Below, piece after piece: positions 10,385-21,849 of a stretch of DNA of 64,000 nucleotides. The DNA lies in contig OY282605.1 in NCBI GenBank assembly GCA_958298945.1, positions 21,678,811 through 21,742,810 on the forward strand, in the 5' to 3' direction. Within the stretch, counting starts at the first letter, position 1. Each line of letters opens with the position of its first letter. The DNA is from Atherix ibis. Its lineage: Eukaryota; Arthropoda; Insecta; Diptera; Athericidae. Made by a program: the position numbers and the translations under genes. The notes under the pieces were generated by a model, which saw only the letters and a list, made by a program, of their open reading frames with translations, was not told the DNA's origin and did not search any database.

Positions 10385-10700
10385 ACAATTTCAGACCACA
10401 ATGCACACCAAACAGTCATTTTTCACGGATACAATGGCTTTGCCACAGTCACTTACGGGGCGTTTTCAGTGTCCCTTATTCAGAAATTTTGCTTATTGAC
10501 ATATTCACTGAGCGAGAAATTCTCCTCTTAAAGTGCAAAACGTGACAACGACAAAATGCCAACTTTTCTAGAAAGTTTTTTTAAAAAATTCGTATTGATC
10601 GGTAGTTATTGTAAAATGGCAAACCCTCACCTAAATAAATATTACCTTAACTGACAGATATATTTGACAGCTGTCAAATAATAGGGCTGTATTTTCCCCC
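10385..10700 (-). mobile_element. Lineage-A DD41D mariner, 5' part right of nested insertion
   Basis: Reads on the - strand as degraded SLSEYVNKQNF and MTVWCAL, the region just after the first catalytic Asp. It closely matches 17915-18225 and continues to the 5' terminus: TTTGACAGCTGTCAAA palindrome, then GGGCTGTATTTTCC. It is the counterpart of 9545-9747 on the other side of the nested mariner. Confidence 0.75.
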
Positions 10701-10735
10701 ATCTCTTGCATTTCTCTGTGAGAGAAATTTCAACG

Positions 10736-10965
10736 ACGTCAAATTGCACGATCTTAGAGACCAATTGACAAATGACATTATGCGTTCTGACAATTTTTTG
10801 CTCGATAAAGCTAAAATTTTGTTGTGTTATTGTATGCTAAACTTGTGGTGCCATTTTGTTGGATATGATCCGGATTCAAATCTTCAAGCTCATTCCAACA
10901 AAAAATAGCTTTTATAGTGCTTAGAATTGACCGTAACAATTTCTTCGTCATGTTCAAATAAATAC
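10736..10965 (-). mobile_element. Second lineage-A DD41D fragment
   Basis: Another internal piece of the same lineage: CAAATTGCACGATCTTAGAG, GGTGCCATTTTGTTGGA (FQQNGT block on the - strand) and TTAGAATTGACCGTAAC. It closely resembles 62855-63080. It starts about 35 bp beyond the 5' terminus of the preceding copy. Confidence 0.7.
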
Positions 10966-13000
10966 GTGCTAATATTATTTATAATAAATACTATCACTGT
11001 CTAAAATCAATAGAAAACTTATAATACTTTCAAAGAAAAAAATAAATACTTTTTCCTTATTGGCTTCCATATTTTATATTAGAATTAATATAAATACAAT
11101 ATTTAAATGAGTTTGAAAATAGTTTTTTTTTGGAGGACTTTGACTGGAACTATTTAATTTTTTTTTTGGTTAGCATAAAACTAATGATAGTCAGTATATA
11201 AAGTGTAAAATATAAATTATCCTTGATTTTTAAGATGACCACCTGTAATTTTTTTTTTATATGAAAAATTTCTTTTAATTAAAAAAATAAACTTGCCACA
11301 TTAATGGAATATTTGCGAAATACCAAAAAAAAATGATCGCATTTGAATAAGATATAATTTGTGTACATTAAACAAAGTATCATAATACAAAAATTTATTC
11401 ACTGTTCGTAAAAAGATAATAAATTCTATGATGTATCTATTATGTCTCTATTATCTTCAGTAAATTTGTTTTATGCAAAAATTTGAAAATGACGACTAGG
11501 CAATATATCAAAAATTATTTATATCTTAATTTAATATGATTTATTTTCGACTACTTTTTTCTCATCGTTAGACAGAGTTTTATATATTTTTTTTGTTGTT
11601 GGGTGAAATTATGCTTATTTTTTAATATTAGTTAAACTCACAATATTTTTATTAGATACTATTTGCTTATGAATCTAGTCTATATATCAAGAGTATTCTC
11701 CTTGGATTAATTTAACTCCTCGCCAGGATAACACAAAAATAAATCACTTTCCTTAATTAAATGAAAGCCTATAGCTGGTATGGATTAACATTTATCTGCT
11801 TTTGATAATTTTTTGATAATATATTTTAAGTCTTTTTTAAGTCATTTTTATTAAATATAAAATTACCTTTAATATGGAAAATTTGTTTAAAAGAGAATAA
11901 AAACTGTCTAAAATATTTCGCCATTATATTAATTACAAAAAAAAATGCACTTATTTAAATATTCAAATCTACATAATTAATATCTTATCATAAACATAAT
12001 AATAAATTGGGGTTTTTTTTTTATCTCTACTTCACAGAGTAATATTTAAATTAAAAACACACAATATTATATTGCACTTAATTTAGATAATTATTAACTC
12101 CACTTATTTTAGATGAAGTTGAAAATTTTTTACAATATTTTTTTTTTTACCGATTTTTCATGTTTTCATTTTTTTCTCCATTTATGTCAAATATGTTGGA
12201 AATGATGGATTTTTCTTTTCTTTTTCCTTAATGATGATGATTTCTTAGATATGATTAAGAGAAGGTAACTTTAATAAATATTATCTCGAGTCTTCATTTA
12301 ATGGTAAAATCTCTATTGTTTTTGTTATTTGGCAGCATCTTTATTTCAAATTTTTTTTTATGTTATGATAGAAAAAGTATAATAAGAAAAATTTAGAGAT
12401 TATTTCAACACCGGATAATCTACAGACGGAAATGTGAAGGGGAAATTTATAGATAATAATAGACAAAAATGATCTATTAACTTCGATGTACGAATGAGTA
12501 TGTATCTACGCTGCTACCTTTCATATTTGTCAAATTACCTTCTAATGATCCTTTGCTCCAGCACTTAATTGATGGGCACGGTTATGTAAATTTCCGAAAT
12601 TATTTATTATTGCTCAATATTAAAAAGTTTTTTTCTTCTTCTTCTTCTCTAAATCGCCGTGAGAAAATATCTCTTGAGTTATGGAATATCCGAAATTTTT
12701 TTTTGCACATAATTTTATAATCGACTGTTTTCGATTTCAGATGATTTTTATGTGTATTGGAGCAAAAGAAATTTTTATGGTTGTTACCTGATTAGAAATG
12801 TCAAAGTCAAAATTCGGTATTTAGTTTTTTTTTTATAGTTAAAAATAGTAAAAAAAAAAATGAGAAAAAACACAGAAAAATTGAATATTTTAACAATTTT
12901 ATAAATTTACAAAAAGAAATTCGTTTAATTTTTTATAAATTTAAAAAAAAAAACTAATTTTATAATAGAAAAAAAATGTTTGAAAATAATTTTTATAGCA
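10966..13000. other. 2-kb AT-rich stretch, no features seen
   Basis: Long A and T runs, no convincing ORF, repeat or terminal inverted repeat. It could be intron. Confidence 0.4.
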
Positions 13001-13009
13001 ATTTATTTT

Positions 13010-13720
13010 TTTGGATTCATTAGTTTTATCTCTTTTAAAGTAAATGTATTTTCCTTCAGAAGCTCTACATCAGCGAACGGGTAATTTCCATTCTTTGTTT
13101 CCAATGCTGGATGGCTTGAACTGGTAACACTGTTTTGGATGTTATCGACAGTACCAAGATGACATCCTTGCAAATGTTTTTTGTTTTTAAGGATTAAAAA
13201 AAAAGTCATACGGACTCAGTTCTGGTGAATAGGGAGGCTGGGGAGCTTTAGGATTCCTTTTCCTTAGAAATAAGTTTTATTGATGGATGTGACCGTGTGA
13301 CAAGGGTTTTTTTTATGGTGGATCCCTTTAAAGGACTTCTTTATCAGCTCTTATTTAATCTGACAAGAGCCCTTATTCGTGCCACATTCTTACCAGTTTT
13401 CAGTATCCGTCATTCATCACTTCTCAACCATCTAAAAATGTTTCATGCCATCAAAAAACTTGTGCCCTTGATAAAAACTGTTCCCCAACGACTCGTTGTA
13501 GCTTTCTGTAAGTCTCCAAGTAAACCCTCGGATTCACCAGCCTCAACACATAATTTGATGGCGCCAAAAACACATCCTAACTCATCATGCTTTATAGGGT
13601 CGGGTAGTTATCATACGAGATTGAAACTTATACTGCACATCTAAGTGGGACTAACGTGCCAGTTTTGAGGAAGGATAATCAACAATGCTACCAGATTGCT
13701 CTTAGTTATGCCAGTATCAT
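13010..13720 (-). mobile_element. Degenerate mariner-like element (family shared with 37 and 51 kb)
   Basis: Matches the blocks at 36.7-38.1 and 50.3-51.8 kb in several words: TATCGACAGTACCAAGAT, GAATAGGGAGGCTGGGGA, GTGTGACAAGGG and ACAAGAGCCCTTATTCGT. The - strand encodes a partial C-terminal region (KKHLQGCHLGTVDNIQNS) that resembles the tail of a mariner transposase with stops. The right part, 13430-13720, is not shared and is unassigned. Confidence is limited because no catalytic motif is clear. Confidence 0.5.
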
Positions 13721-14122
13721 TTTTGGAAATTGTAATGAATCAATAACGAAAACTAATTAATTTAGATTTAAAATTAGAAATTTACGAAAGGTTCTAAATC
13801 TGATGAAAGAGCTGTGAATATTATCTTACCTCTTACTATAAAAAGAAAAATACCGTAATATTATTTAAAAAATTTTTTTCAATACCTCAAAATACAGTAA
13901 TTATTCTATGCAACTTATGCATCAGGATGTGGAAGTAAGTTCACAGTTTTTCTAGATCGCTCTCAGTGATCCAACTCCTTCTAGGATTCTGGTACCTATT
14001 TTGACATAAATTAATCTTAGGATGAATTTAAAAATTAATTTATAATAAAAAGAAGAAAAAAACATAATAAAATTAATTTTGTTCTGTTTATTTTCTATAA
14101 AAATATAACTTTTTATCAATAT
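13721..14122. other. AT-rich stretch, nothing recognised
   Basis: No coding or repeat signal that I can support. Confidence 0.3.
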
Positions 14123-14590
14123 AGGGTATTCCAAACTTCATACAAAAGATTTGAATTTTACGTCATTTATGCGGTAAAGTGTTGCCAACGAAAAAAAAGA
14201 GAGAGTGACAGCTGACAGTTCAGGGTTATTCAAAATGGAGCTCTACGCAAAGAGAACAACACGTTTTCATTGTTGAGTAATATTTTTAAAATAATGAAGG
14301 TTATTATTTTAAAAATAATGATGGTTATTTTTCAACTGCAGTTGGCAACTGCAGCTGCCAACAGTTTGCAATTTTCGTACAAAAATATATCATCGATTGT
14401 GAAGGGATTAATTAACAAATTTAACGAGACTGGATCAATTAGTTATCGTAAATACTGTGGCCGTCGTTCAACAAGTCGTTTAACGCAAAACATCGAAGCA
14501 GTTCGTGAGAATGTTGCTGAGAGTCAGCACCAAGACGGTGCCATATATTATACAGTCCGTGAAACAGTAATAATAAATTATTTAACGTGA
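14123..14590 (+). mobile_element. rosa-like DD41D mariner, lineage B, 5' portion
   Basis: Begins with TATAGGGTATTCCAAACTT, matching the terminal repeat of the lineage-B copy at 58781 (GGTGTCCCAAAATTG), followed by the shared GATTTGAATTTT and GCGGTAAAGT. The transposase start MELYAKRTTRF lies at 14235, with an early stop. Downstream, the helix-turn-helix part (SIVKGLINKFNETGSI, AVRENVAES) is fused directly to HQDGAIYYTVRET. The segment with the first catalytic Asp has therefore been deleted. The 3' half is replaced by LINE sequence at about 14590; the same junction exists at the left edge of the window. Confidence 0.75.
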
Positions 14591-15170
14591 CTTATCTGTC
14601 GTTACACATGAAACCGCGAGTCGCCTACGACTACAGGGATTGAGTTACCCTCAATCAACGCACCACCAATACTGGCAGTTTACAGTCAGTAACCAGTTAC
14701 AATCTGATTACTCCAACTGTTAGTGGCGATGCCTATCTAAATCTCTACTGTCATAAGCAGTAGCAGCGCCCGAGATAAGTACCAGTGTCTATCACCAGCG
14801 ATCCGGAGATCGTACCCGCGATATGGGTATTAACCACAGCCACCACGTTGCTACCTAAGGCGTCTCACCATTGTCGGGCACAGTGTGTTCCAACACCATG
14901 GGTCTCCCCAATTCGCGTAGTACTAATTTTTGTTTTAAGAGTACTTCGGTTTGTACTCCGCTCATTGAGCTACGGTAAGAAATCTTGTAAATCCCTAAAC
15001 ACCGCTAAGCCAGCTCAGGTACGCGGGTTCGCCAAGACCCGAAAGTACAACCCGAATCGACCTTGGTCTTTCACCCGGTTGTAGCTTCATTCACGCATCA
15101 TTCTCGCTCTCCTCTCAAAAAGTGCCACGGCAAATCTGTTAAGACATTCAATACCGTTCTCTCATACCTA
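14591..15170 (-). repeat. LINE 3'-region-like repeat (copy 2)
   Basis: Second copy of the block at about 140-727. It lies between the lineage-B fragment and a Mos1-like remnant, and an R1-type ORF2 terminus continues on the far side of that remnant. This arrangement suggests one R1-type LINE in - orientation, split by a mariner, with this block as its 3' untranslated or terminal part. The ORF at 14785-15084 is a chance reading. Confidence 0.5.
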
Positions 15171-15585
15171 CCAAGTGTATAAGCTTAAATCCGCTGTTTT
15201 TTAGTCAAAAAACACATGTTTTTATCATAGAAAGCAAAAACAAATTTATTCAAAGTACTTGCTCTCGCTAGCTACACATTTTTTCCATCTCTCGGGCAAT
15301 TTGTGGATACCACGCCAAAAAAATTCCTTCTCTTTCGAGGCAAACCAATCATCAAGCCATTTTCGGACCTCTTCGTAAGAATCAAAGTGCTGCTCAGCGA
15401 GCACGTGGTCCATCAACGAAAACAGGTGGTAGTCGGAAAGGCCCTGGTCTGGTGAATAAGCGGGGCGGGATAGCACGTCCCAGTTGAGTGCTTCCACAAA
15501 AAAAATTATGGCGTGCCCATGATAGCTTAATACGCTCACTCACGCCACTTATGACCAAACAGCGAATTTAAGCTTATACACCTGG
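15171..15585 (-). mobile_element. Mos1-like mariner, internally deleted copy 2 (415 bp)
   Basis: Ends CCAAGTGTATAAGCTTAAAT and, inverted, CCAGGTGTATAAGCTTAAAT, flanked by TA at 15169-15170 and 15586-15587. Only the terminal 5' region and the last third remain: 15246-15539 encodes EALNWDVLSRPAYS followed by LSDYHLF (third catalytic Asp) and KLPERWKKCVASE to the natural C terminus. The deletion joined sequence next to the 5' end to the segment just before the third Asp. It is non-autonomous. Confidence 0.88.
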
Positions 15586-15587
15586 TA

Positions 15588-16090
15588 ACACTCCAACTCA
15601 CATCCACACTCTCATCAATCACGACGATTCCACATGCACCTAGGTCATGCAAATCCCCGTACAGGCCACACTCAATGAGAAGGTGCTTGGCACTCTCCTT
15701 CGCCGCCCCACAAGCGCCTCTAGCCTTCGCAGTCGGACCACGTCTGAACAGGAACCCATTCATACTGCTATGTCCCGTGAGCAAATACCCAAGGTACATA
15801 CCAAATTAAAATTCATACGCAGATGCAAAGTCCACATCCAAAATCAACATGTGCGTCCATCTCCCATTCACACTCTCATCCCATCGACGTTGCCAAATTT
15901 TATACATTTTATTTAGGATCAGTCCTGAACCTCTTCATTCATAACCGAATAACCAGCTAGCGGGATGCCTCGATCTAGTCGGTAGTGAATGCTTCCACGT
16001 AGCACCTCCAGGTCCCATGGAATTTCTCCCATGAATACCTCTATCGCACCGGTTGATACGGTTCTACATACATTAAAGTCCAAGAAACAA
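15588..16090 (-). mobile_element. R1-clade-like LINE, ORF2 C-terminal remnant
   Basis: On the - strand, frames in succession read VEVLRG/GIPLAGYSVMN, MYKIWQRRWDESVNGRW, then LGYLLTGHSSMNGFLFRRG and CGAAKESAKHLLIECGLYGD. The order W..R+WDES..GRWTH, LTGHG-like and C-x-H-x4-EC is the hallmark of the C-terminal end of R1-type non-LTR retrotransposon ORF2, after the reverse transcriptase. Several stops and shifts interrupt it. A Mos1-like mariner is inserted at its 3' side. Confidence 0.75.
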
Positions 16091-17176
16091 TTCAATTACT
16101 GCATGCTTCTTTATCAGTAAAAATATTTGAACTAACAAAATTTATAAATACCAAAACATATGAAAAAATATTTAACCTACAAAATTTGTTTATGCTCTTA
16201 TTTAAAAAGAATAAAAAATAAAATCAATAAATATATGTTAAATTATTGTACAATCTTCAAGAACTTTATATTTAAGTAAATGTGCACAAAATCGAAACGT
16301 TCTCTGAATTTAAAATCATAAGAAATTGGGTCACATTGGTTTGGGGAGCGCAACACAACAAATTTACGATTATTTTAAGTTTTTATTTTGACTTAATTTT
16401 CTTTAAGTAGTCCATTTAACATAATTTATATTTGTACTACAAAATAAAAATCTTTTCGTATATTTATATCAACTTTTGTAAAAAGAACTTGTCGCGAACT
16501 TATCATCAATTTAGTCAAATTGTCAAGAAAAGTCAACGCTACGTTGAAGGTTGCTATTAACAAGAATTAAACACTTCAAATGTTCTGTGCTAAAGATAAG
16601 TGTTAAAATGGCTTTTCTTCGAATCGTTTCTCTTTTTAAAGGAATTTCTCTGTTTTAAAATAAACTCAATCTAAAATAGTCTTTAAAAATTTAATTTTTT
16701 TTACTTTATTTCTTTTCTTTCTTTTTTACTGATGCCATTTCTTATTTTTATGATTAAAAAAAAAAGTGCATTCATCTGCGATTTTATTTATTTTCGGTAT
16801 ACTTTTCCATCATTAATAAATATTATGTCATAAATATATATTTAATAATGATGCCATCTTATTTGTGTATATAGCCACAATATTAATCTTATATTATATA
16901 ATAATAAAAAACACAAAATGGCAATGGCTATTATTTTCAATAATTTAGTAAAATTGATAATAAATACATAGTCAAGTTATATTGACTATCATTAATCACT
17001 ATTTTAGAAATGTAAATTCTATGCAAAATCATTTATAATAAATATGCAAATAAATAATAGAAATTGTGTAAGAAAAAAAATTTGGGGGGAAAAAACAAAT
17101 AAAAAAAAATTCTTCCGGTTTATTTTATGGTTTATGGATTTTTATTTGAAAAGTCTGATAAATTTTCCTAAATAGG
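16091..17176. other. AT-rich stretch, no features seen
   Basis: A/T-rich, no supported ORF or repeat. Confidence 0.4.
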
Positions 17177-18237
17177 GGGTTGTTCAATTTATCCTTCGGA
17201 AAGTAAAGTTAAATCAAACATATTAAAAAAAATTGGTTTTTATGAAGCTTTTATTTTATTATATTATTTGGACCTTGTTATTATTTATGCAATTGAAATA
17301 TTATTCAAATGATTGAAATGAGATCCTCTTGTTGTAATTTTCGATGACTTTTCTTGCACATTTCATTAGGTAATTTGGCCATTACTTGACAGATGTTGGA
17401 TGGTAAGTTCTCTAAAGTTTGAGGATTATCTGTTTAAACACCATCTCTTGTGTTTTGCTATGAACGGAAGTCGAACGGCGTCAAATTGTACGATGTTAGA
17501 AGACAATTTACATCACTAAATTTCGAAATTACGCATCCTGAAGAGCTTTAAGCGCCTTAAGGCAAAATTTTGCTTGTTGAGCTTTTATCGCATTGAGCCA
17601 AAATTTTACTTGTTGAGCTTTTATCGCATTGGGGCAAAATTTTATTTGTTGAGCTTTAAGCGCATTTAGCCAACATTTTACTTGTTGAGCTTTTAGCGTA
17701 TTGAGCCAAAATTTTATTTGTTGAGCTTTAAGCGAATTAAGCCAACATTTTACTTGTTGTTGTGGCTTGTGGCATCGTATTGTACGAATTGTATATGCTC
17801 TTGATTAAAATCTTTAACTTTAGGCGAGAAAACGTAGGTTCTCATATTGAAGTTGATGGTAACAGTCTCTCCTTCTTCATTTTCAAATAAATGGGGGCCA
17901 ATAACAATTTTAGACGAGAATGCACACCAAACAGTCATTTTTCACGGATACAATGGCTTTGCCACAGTCACTTATGGGGGGTTTTCAGTGTCCCTTATTC
18001 AGAGATTTTGCTTATTGACGTATTCACTTAGCGATAAATTTTCCCCTTAAAGTGCAAAACGTGACACCGGCAAAATCCCAATTTTTATAGAAAGTTTTAA
18101 AAAAAAAATCGTATTAATCGGTAATTATTGTAAAATGGCAAACCCTAACCTAAATAAATTTTACCTTAGCTGACAGATATATTTGACAGATGTAAAATTA
18201 TAGGGCTGTATTTTCCGAACCATAAAATGAATAACTT
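17177..18237 (-). mobile_element. rosa-like DD41D mariner, lineage A, near full-length with internal minisatellite
   Basis: Terminal inverted repeats: left GTTGTTCAATTTATCCTTCG then GAAAGTAAAG, right (inverted) GTTATTCATTTTATGGTTCG then GAAAATACAG. This is the best-defined lineage-A copy. On the - strand, MTVWCAFSSKIVIGPHLFEN lies at 17880-17938 and a degraded QQDGAT block (VQYDATSHNNK) at 17750. The 36-bp repeat array begins directly after that block. The 3' part resembles 9545-9747. A 16-bp palindrome found near the 5' end of sister copies is mutated here. Confidence 0.8.
17540..17757 (-). repeat. 36-bp minisatellite inside mariner, ~6 units
   Basis: Unit approximately AGCTTTTAGCGCATTAAGCC followed by AAAATTTTACTTGTTG, 36 bp, repeated about six times with a few substitutions each. 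The unit is a multiple of three and, on the - strand, reads as KFWLNALKAQQV-like 12-residue repeats. The same array in the same place occurs at 61755-62620 with about 24 units. Confidence 0.9.
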
Positions 18238-18960
18238 TTGATAAAAGTTTTGACAGTTTTAATCATTAAGAAACGACATTTTCATTAAGTAATCGCTTGT
18301 AAAATATTCAAAATAAAATAATATAAAATTTCCTATATAACTACAATATTTCATAATCTATCGTAAAACACATTTTCTTAAAATAGATTTAGCTATAATT
18401 TTTAATACTCTATAGAAAAAGGTGCTCCAAATGTTCGATATTAAATAATCATCATCAACCTTGTTTTTGCTACAAAAAAGAACGAAAAACACTCCAAACG
18501 AATCTTAATAAAATACTCATCAAAAACGTGTTAACATTAATCAAATGGAATTAATTTACAACCAAAAAATATTTGTTTATCGTCAAAATAAAAAAAAATT
18601 TCTTATTGCTTTTGTGTCCTTGGGAAAGAAATATCCTAAAGACACAAAAAATCTAAGCATACTATGACATTATTTCGATACAATTTTCTCATTACTCTCA
18701 AAATATCCGATATCCTTTAAATTAGTCAAATAGATTAGCTTTTATTAGATTGTCTCCTTTATTTCGCGTGTTTATCGAACATTATAGAAAATTAATAAAG
18801 AAAAATCCATCATTTTTTTAATAAGAAATTCAATTCTAGGCAAATTTACGAAAATTCATATTTTTATACCTAAAAGATTTTTTTCCAGTTTGGATATGAA
18901 TTTTCACAAGCTAACGATGCTTTTGCAATAAGAATTTTCGTCCTTTTATTTAATGATTTA
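18238..18960. repeat. Segmental duplication block (partner 63366-64000)
   Basis: The flank right of the lineage-A copy matches 63366 to the end of the window almost base for base, including ACTTTTGATAA, GTGCTCCAA, CTTTTGTGTCCTTGGGAAAG and TTTATTTCGCGTGTTTATCG. No mariner motif is seen in it, so the duplicated unit extends beyond the transposon. No ORF. Confidence 0.85.
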
Positions 18961-19625
18961 TTTCCAATTAAATTTTAATGGTTAAATCTAATTGAAAAAA
19001 AAATGTAAACATTAAAAACCGAATTAGTGAAATTATTTTTTTTTAAAAGATCTTCCTTCGATTGCATATAGGTTTGACAGCTGTCAAATGGCAATCTTTT
19101 AGTTTAATGGTTTTAATTATAAAATATAGAAAGTCAAATGGTTTTCTTTTCGGTTTGTGAACAAAACTAACACAAAATGTGTGCGTTCATCTATGAAAAT
19201 AAACCACACTTAATAATAGTAGATAATTTTTCCAATGTCTATTTAAAATAATAGTTAGGCATTTTTCCTTTACTCTGATGTATTCATTTCCTCTCATGGA
19301 CAATTTGTTTTCCAATTTTTGTGAATAGTTCCAAATGTGAACATAACACTTACGAGTACACTCCATGAAAATGTGAACCCGAAGTATACGGCATAGAAAA
19401 TTGTCAACGAAAGTGAAGACAATTTTCGTAAATAAAATCAATTAAATTTTAGTCCAGAAAACTTTAAATATTGTGAGTTCATTGTTCTGGTATTTACTTG
19501 TAAATTACTTAAATAAGTTCATGAAATTGTCGGTTGGCATTTTTCGTATAAATTTTCTTCCATTCTCAGTACTTTCACTTCCAATAGTTAATAGTGTAAT
19601 TATGTAAACTCGCAATAATACATTT
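18961..19625. other. AT-rich stretch
   Basis: No gene. Contains a TTTGACAGCTGTCAAA palindrome at about 19074-19089, a motif found near lineage-A ends, but no matching terminal repeat is visible. Confidence 0.3.
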
Positions 19626-20875
19626 GTATGGCAGAATTTGTATTTTATCTTAATTTATTAGCGGAAATCCTTAATTTTCGTATTGTCTTACAAGCCAACA
19701 ATACGAGAAATTCGTATTTTCTACTTTTATTTATCAGAATTTTATTTTAAAAAAAATTACTAATTTTTTAAATTATTTTACTAAAGTTTTAATTTGGTTT
19801 TATTAATTTTATTCAAATCATTTAAAGTATGGATTATAAATCTATCGGATTAATTTGTGTTGTTTTTTGGTAATAATTTAAAAATATACAATTTTTGCGT
19901 CAATATTATTTATTATAAAAAAAATTCCTGAGATATTCTTCATTTTCTATTATTAATTACTTCCAAGAAATATTTAAGCAATTTCTTTAGTTGAATTTAC
20001 GTATAAAACCAAATGTATTAATTACAGATAAGCCAATTTGGGGATTTTTTACTAACCAAAATTGGCTTATCTGTAATTATCTGTAATAATTACAACAAAT
20101 TACAAATTTGTATCATATACGAGGGAGGTCTGATAAGTTTCCGGCTCGATGCATAGATGGCGCCAGCTGTTCAAATTTCCTAGCGGAATTCTATAGCACT
20201 ATCCTTTAGTAGTTTATATACAAAATTGCAGGGGTATAGCTACGTTATTATATGTATGGCAGAATTTGTATTTTATCTTAATTTATTAGCGGAAATCCTT
20301 AATTTTCGTATTGTCTTACAAGCCAACAATACGAGAAATTCGTATTTTCTACTTTTATTTATCAGAATTTTATTTTAAAAAAAATTACTAATTTTTTAAA
20401 TTATTTTACTAAAGTTTTAATTTGGTTTTATTAATTTTATTCAAATCATTTAAAGTATGGATTATAAATCTATCGGATTAATTTGTGTTGTTTTTTGGTA
20501 ATAATTTAAAAATATACAATTTTTGCGTCAATATTATTTATTATAAAAAAAATTCCTGAGATATTCTTCATTTTCTATTATTAATTACTTCCAAGAAATA
20601 TTTAAGCAATTTCTTTAGTTGAATTTAAAACCAAATGTATTAATTACAGATAAGCCAATTTGGGGATTTTTTACTAACCAAAATTGGCTTATCTGTAATT
20701 ATCTGTAATAATTACAACAAATTACAAATTTGTATCATATACGAGGGAGGTCTGATAAGTTTCCGGCTCGATGCATAGATGGCGCCAGCTGTTCAAATTT
20801 CCTAGCGGAATTCTATAGCACTATCCTTTAGTAGTTTATATACAAAATTGCAGGGGTATAGCTACGTTATTATAT
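19626..20875. repeat. Near-perfect tandem duplication, 628 + 622 bp
   Basis: 19626-20253 is repeated at 20254-20875. By eye the copies differ only by a 6-bp indel (ACGTATAAAACC versus AAAACC). Each unit contains about 490 bp of ordinary AT-rich DNA and the first ~134 bp of a mariner (TA then CGAGGGAGGTCTGATAAG). The duplication therefore happened after that mariner inserted and is very recent or an assembly artefact. Confidence 0.95.
20021..20077. repeat. Short hairpin, also at 20643-20699
   Basis: Arms ATTACAGATAAGCCAATTT followed by GGG and the inverted CC-AAAATTGGCTTATCTGTAAT (22 bp, one mismatch) with a 13-base loop. Duplicated as part of the tandem unit. Confidence 0.85.
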
Positions 20876-21808
20876 GTTTGAGACAGCTTTTGGAACAAGA
20901 CGCATTTGTTTATTTAACAAAAAATGGAAAAATTGAAAAAAAACCCGCAGTTATAAAATACTTGAATTTGAAAGGTTTAATGCCATTTCAAAACAAACAA
21001 AAAATGGACTCAACACTAAAAGATTCTTCTCCATCATAATCAAAGATAAAACAGTGGTTTTGTGCATTTAAAAAAGGTCGTAAGAGCACTAACTGGGGTA
21101 AAAACTCCCGAAATAATTGAAAAAAATCAATAAAATCGTATTGGAAGACCGCAGATTAAAAGTGCTTCCAATAGCTGAGACTGTTAGAATGTCAAAATAA
21201 TATTTTGCATAATATTTTATGGAATGAAGAGGCTTTGCTCAAGATGGGTGTCACGCCCAACCAGAAGTTGCAACGGAAAACCGTTTTCACTGAGAATTTA
21301 ACGCTCTAAAAGCGGAATCTCAGTGAATTTTTGAGTCGACTTATGAAGAGACTTGAATACAGCAGTCAAAACAGTGCACAAGTACAGGTGCACCAATTTC
21401 AAAGACAACTTTAACGGCCAACAAGATTATGGCGCCTATTTTCTGGAATGCAAAACGGATAATATTTATTGATTACCTTAAAAAGGGTAAAACTATGAAA
21501 ACATCTAGCGTAAAAAAATCTTCACATTCGAATTGCTCACTTAGCGACTATCACCTATTTCCTAACCTCAAAAAATGTCTTGGTCAACAACGATTTGAGA
21601 GCAACAAGGCAGTTATCGGTGCTATAAATGGGTATTTTGAGGAGTTCGACGAATTACATTATAAAAATAGTATAACTAAATTAAACCAACGATACGAAAA
21701 ATGTATTAGTCTTTGTGGAGATTATACTGAAAAATAAAACCGGAAGAACCTCAAAAAAAATGTTGATTTCTTTATCAGGCCAATAGTTTATCAGGTCACT
21801 TTCATAAT
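20742..21808 (+). mobile_element. DD34D-type mariner, lineage E, degenerate copy 1
   Basis: Starts after TA with CGAGGGAGGTCTGATAAGTT. The interior is a worn transposase: WVKRFCAFKKG-like helix-turn-helix remnants near 21040, KTPEIIEKN near 21100, FWNAKRIIFIDYLKKGKTM at 21440-21500, then SDYHLFPNLKKCLGQQRFES (third catalytic Asp in SDYH) and the C-terminal YEKCISLCGDYTEK ending at 21737. The region of the first two Asp is rearranged. The right end contains the inverted GGTCACTTTCATA-like terminus. Multiple stops and frame changes. Confidence 0.75.
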
Positions 21809-21849
21809 TTTGGCGGGTCTAAAATTTTTGACAAAAAAACACGTTGTTT

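Noticed and set aside
13297..13644. 115-codon ORF on the + strand
   Set aside because: Opposite strand of the degenerate mariner-like element; no motif.
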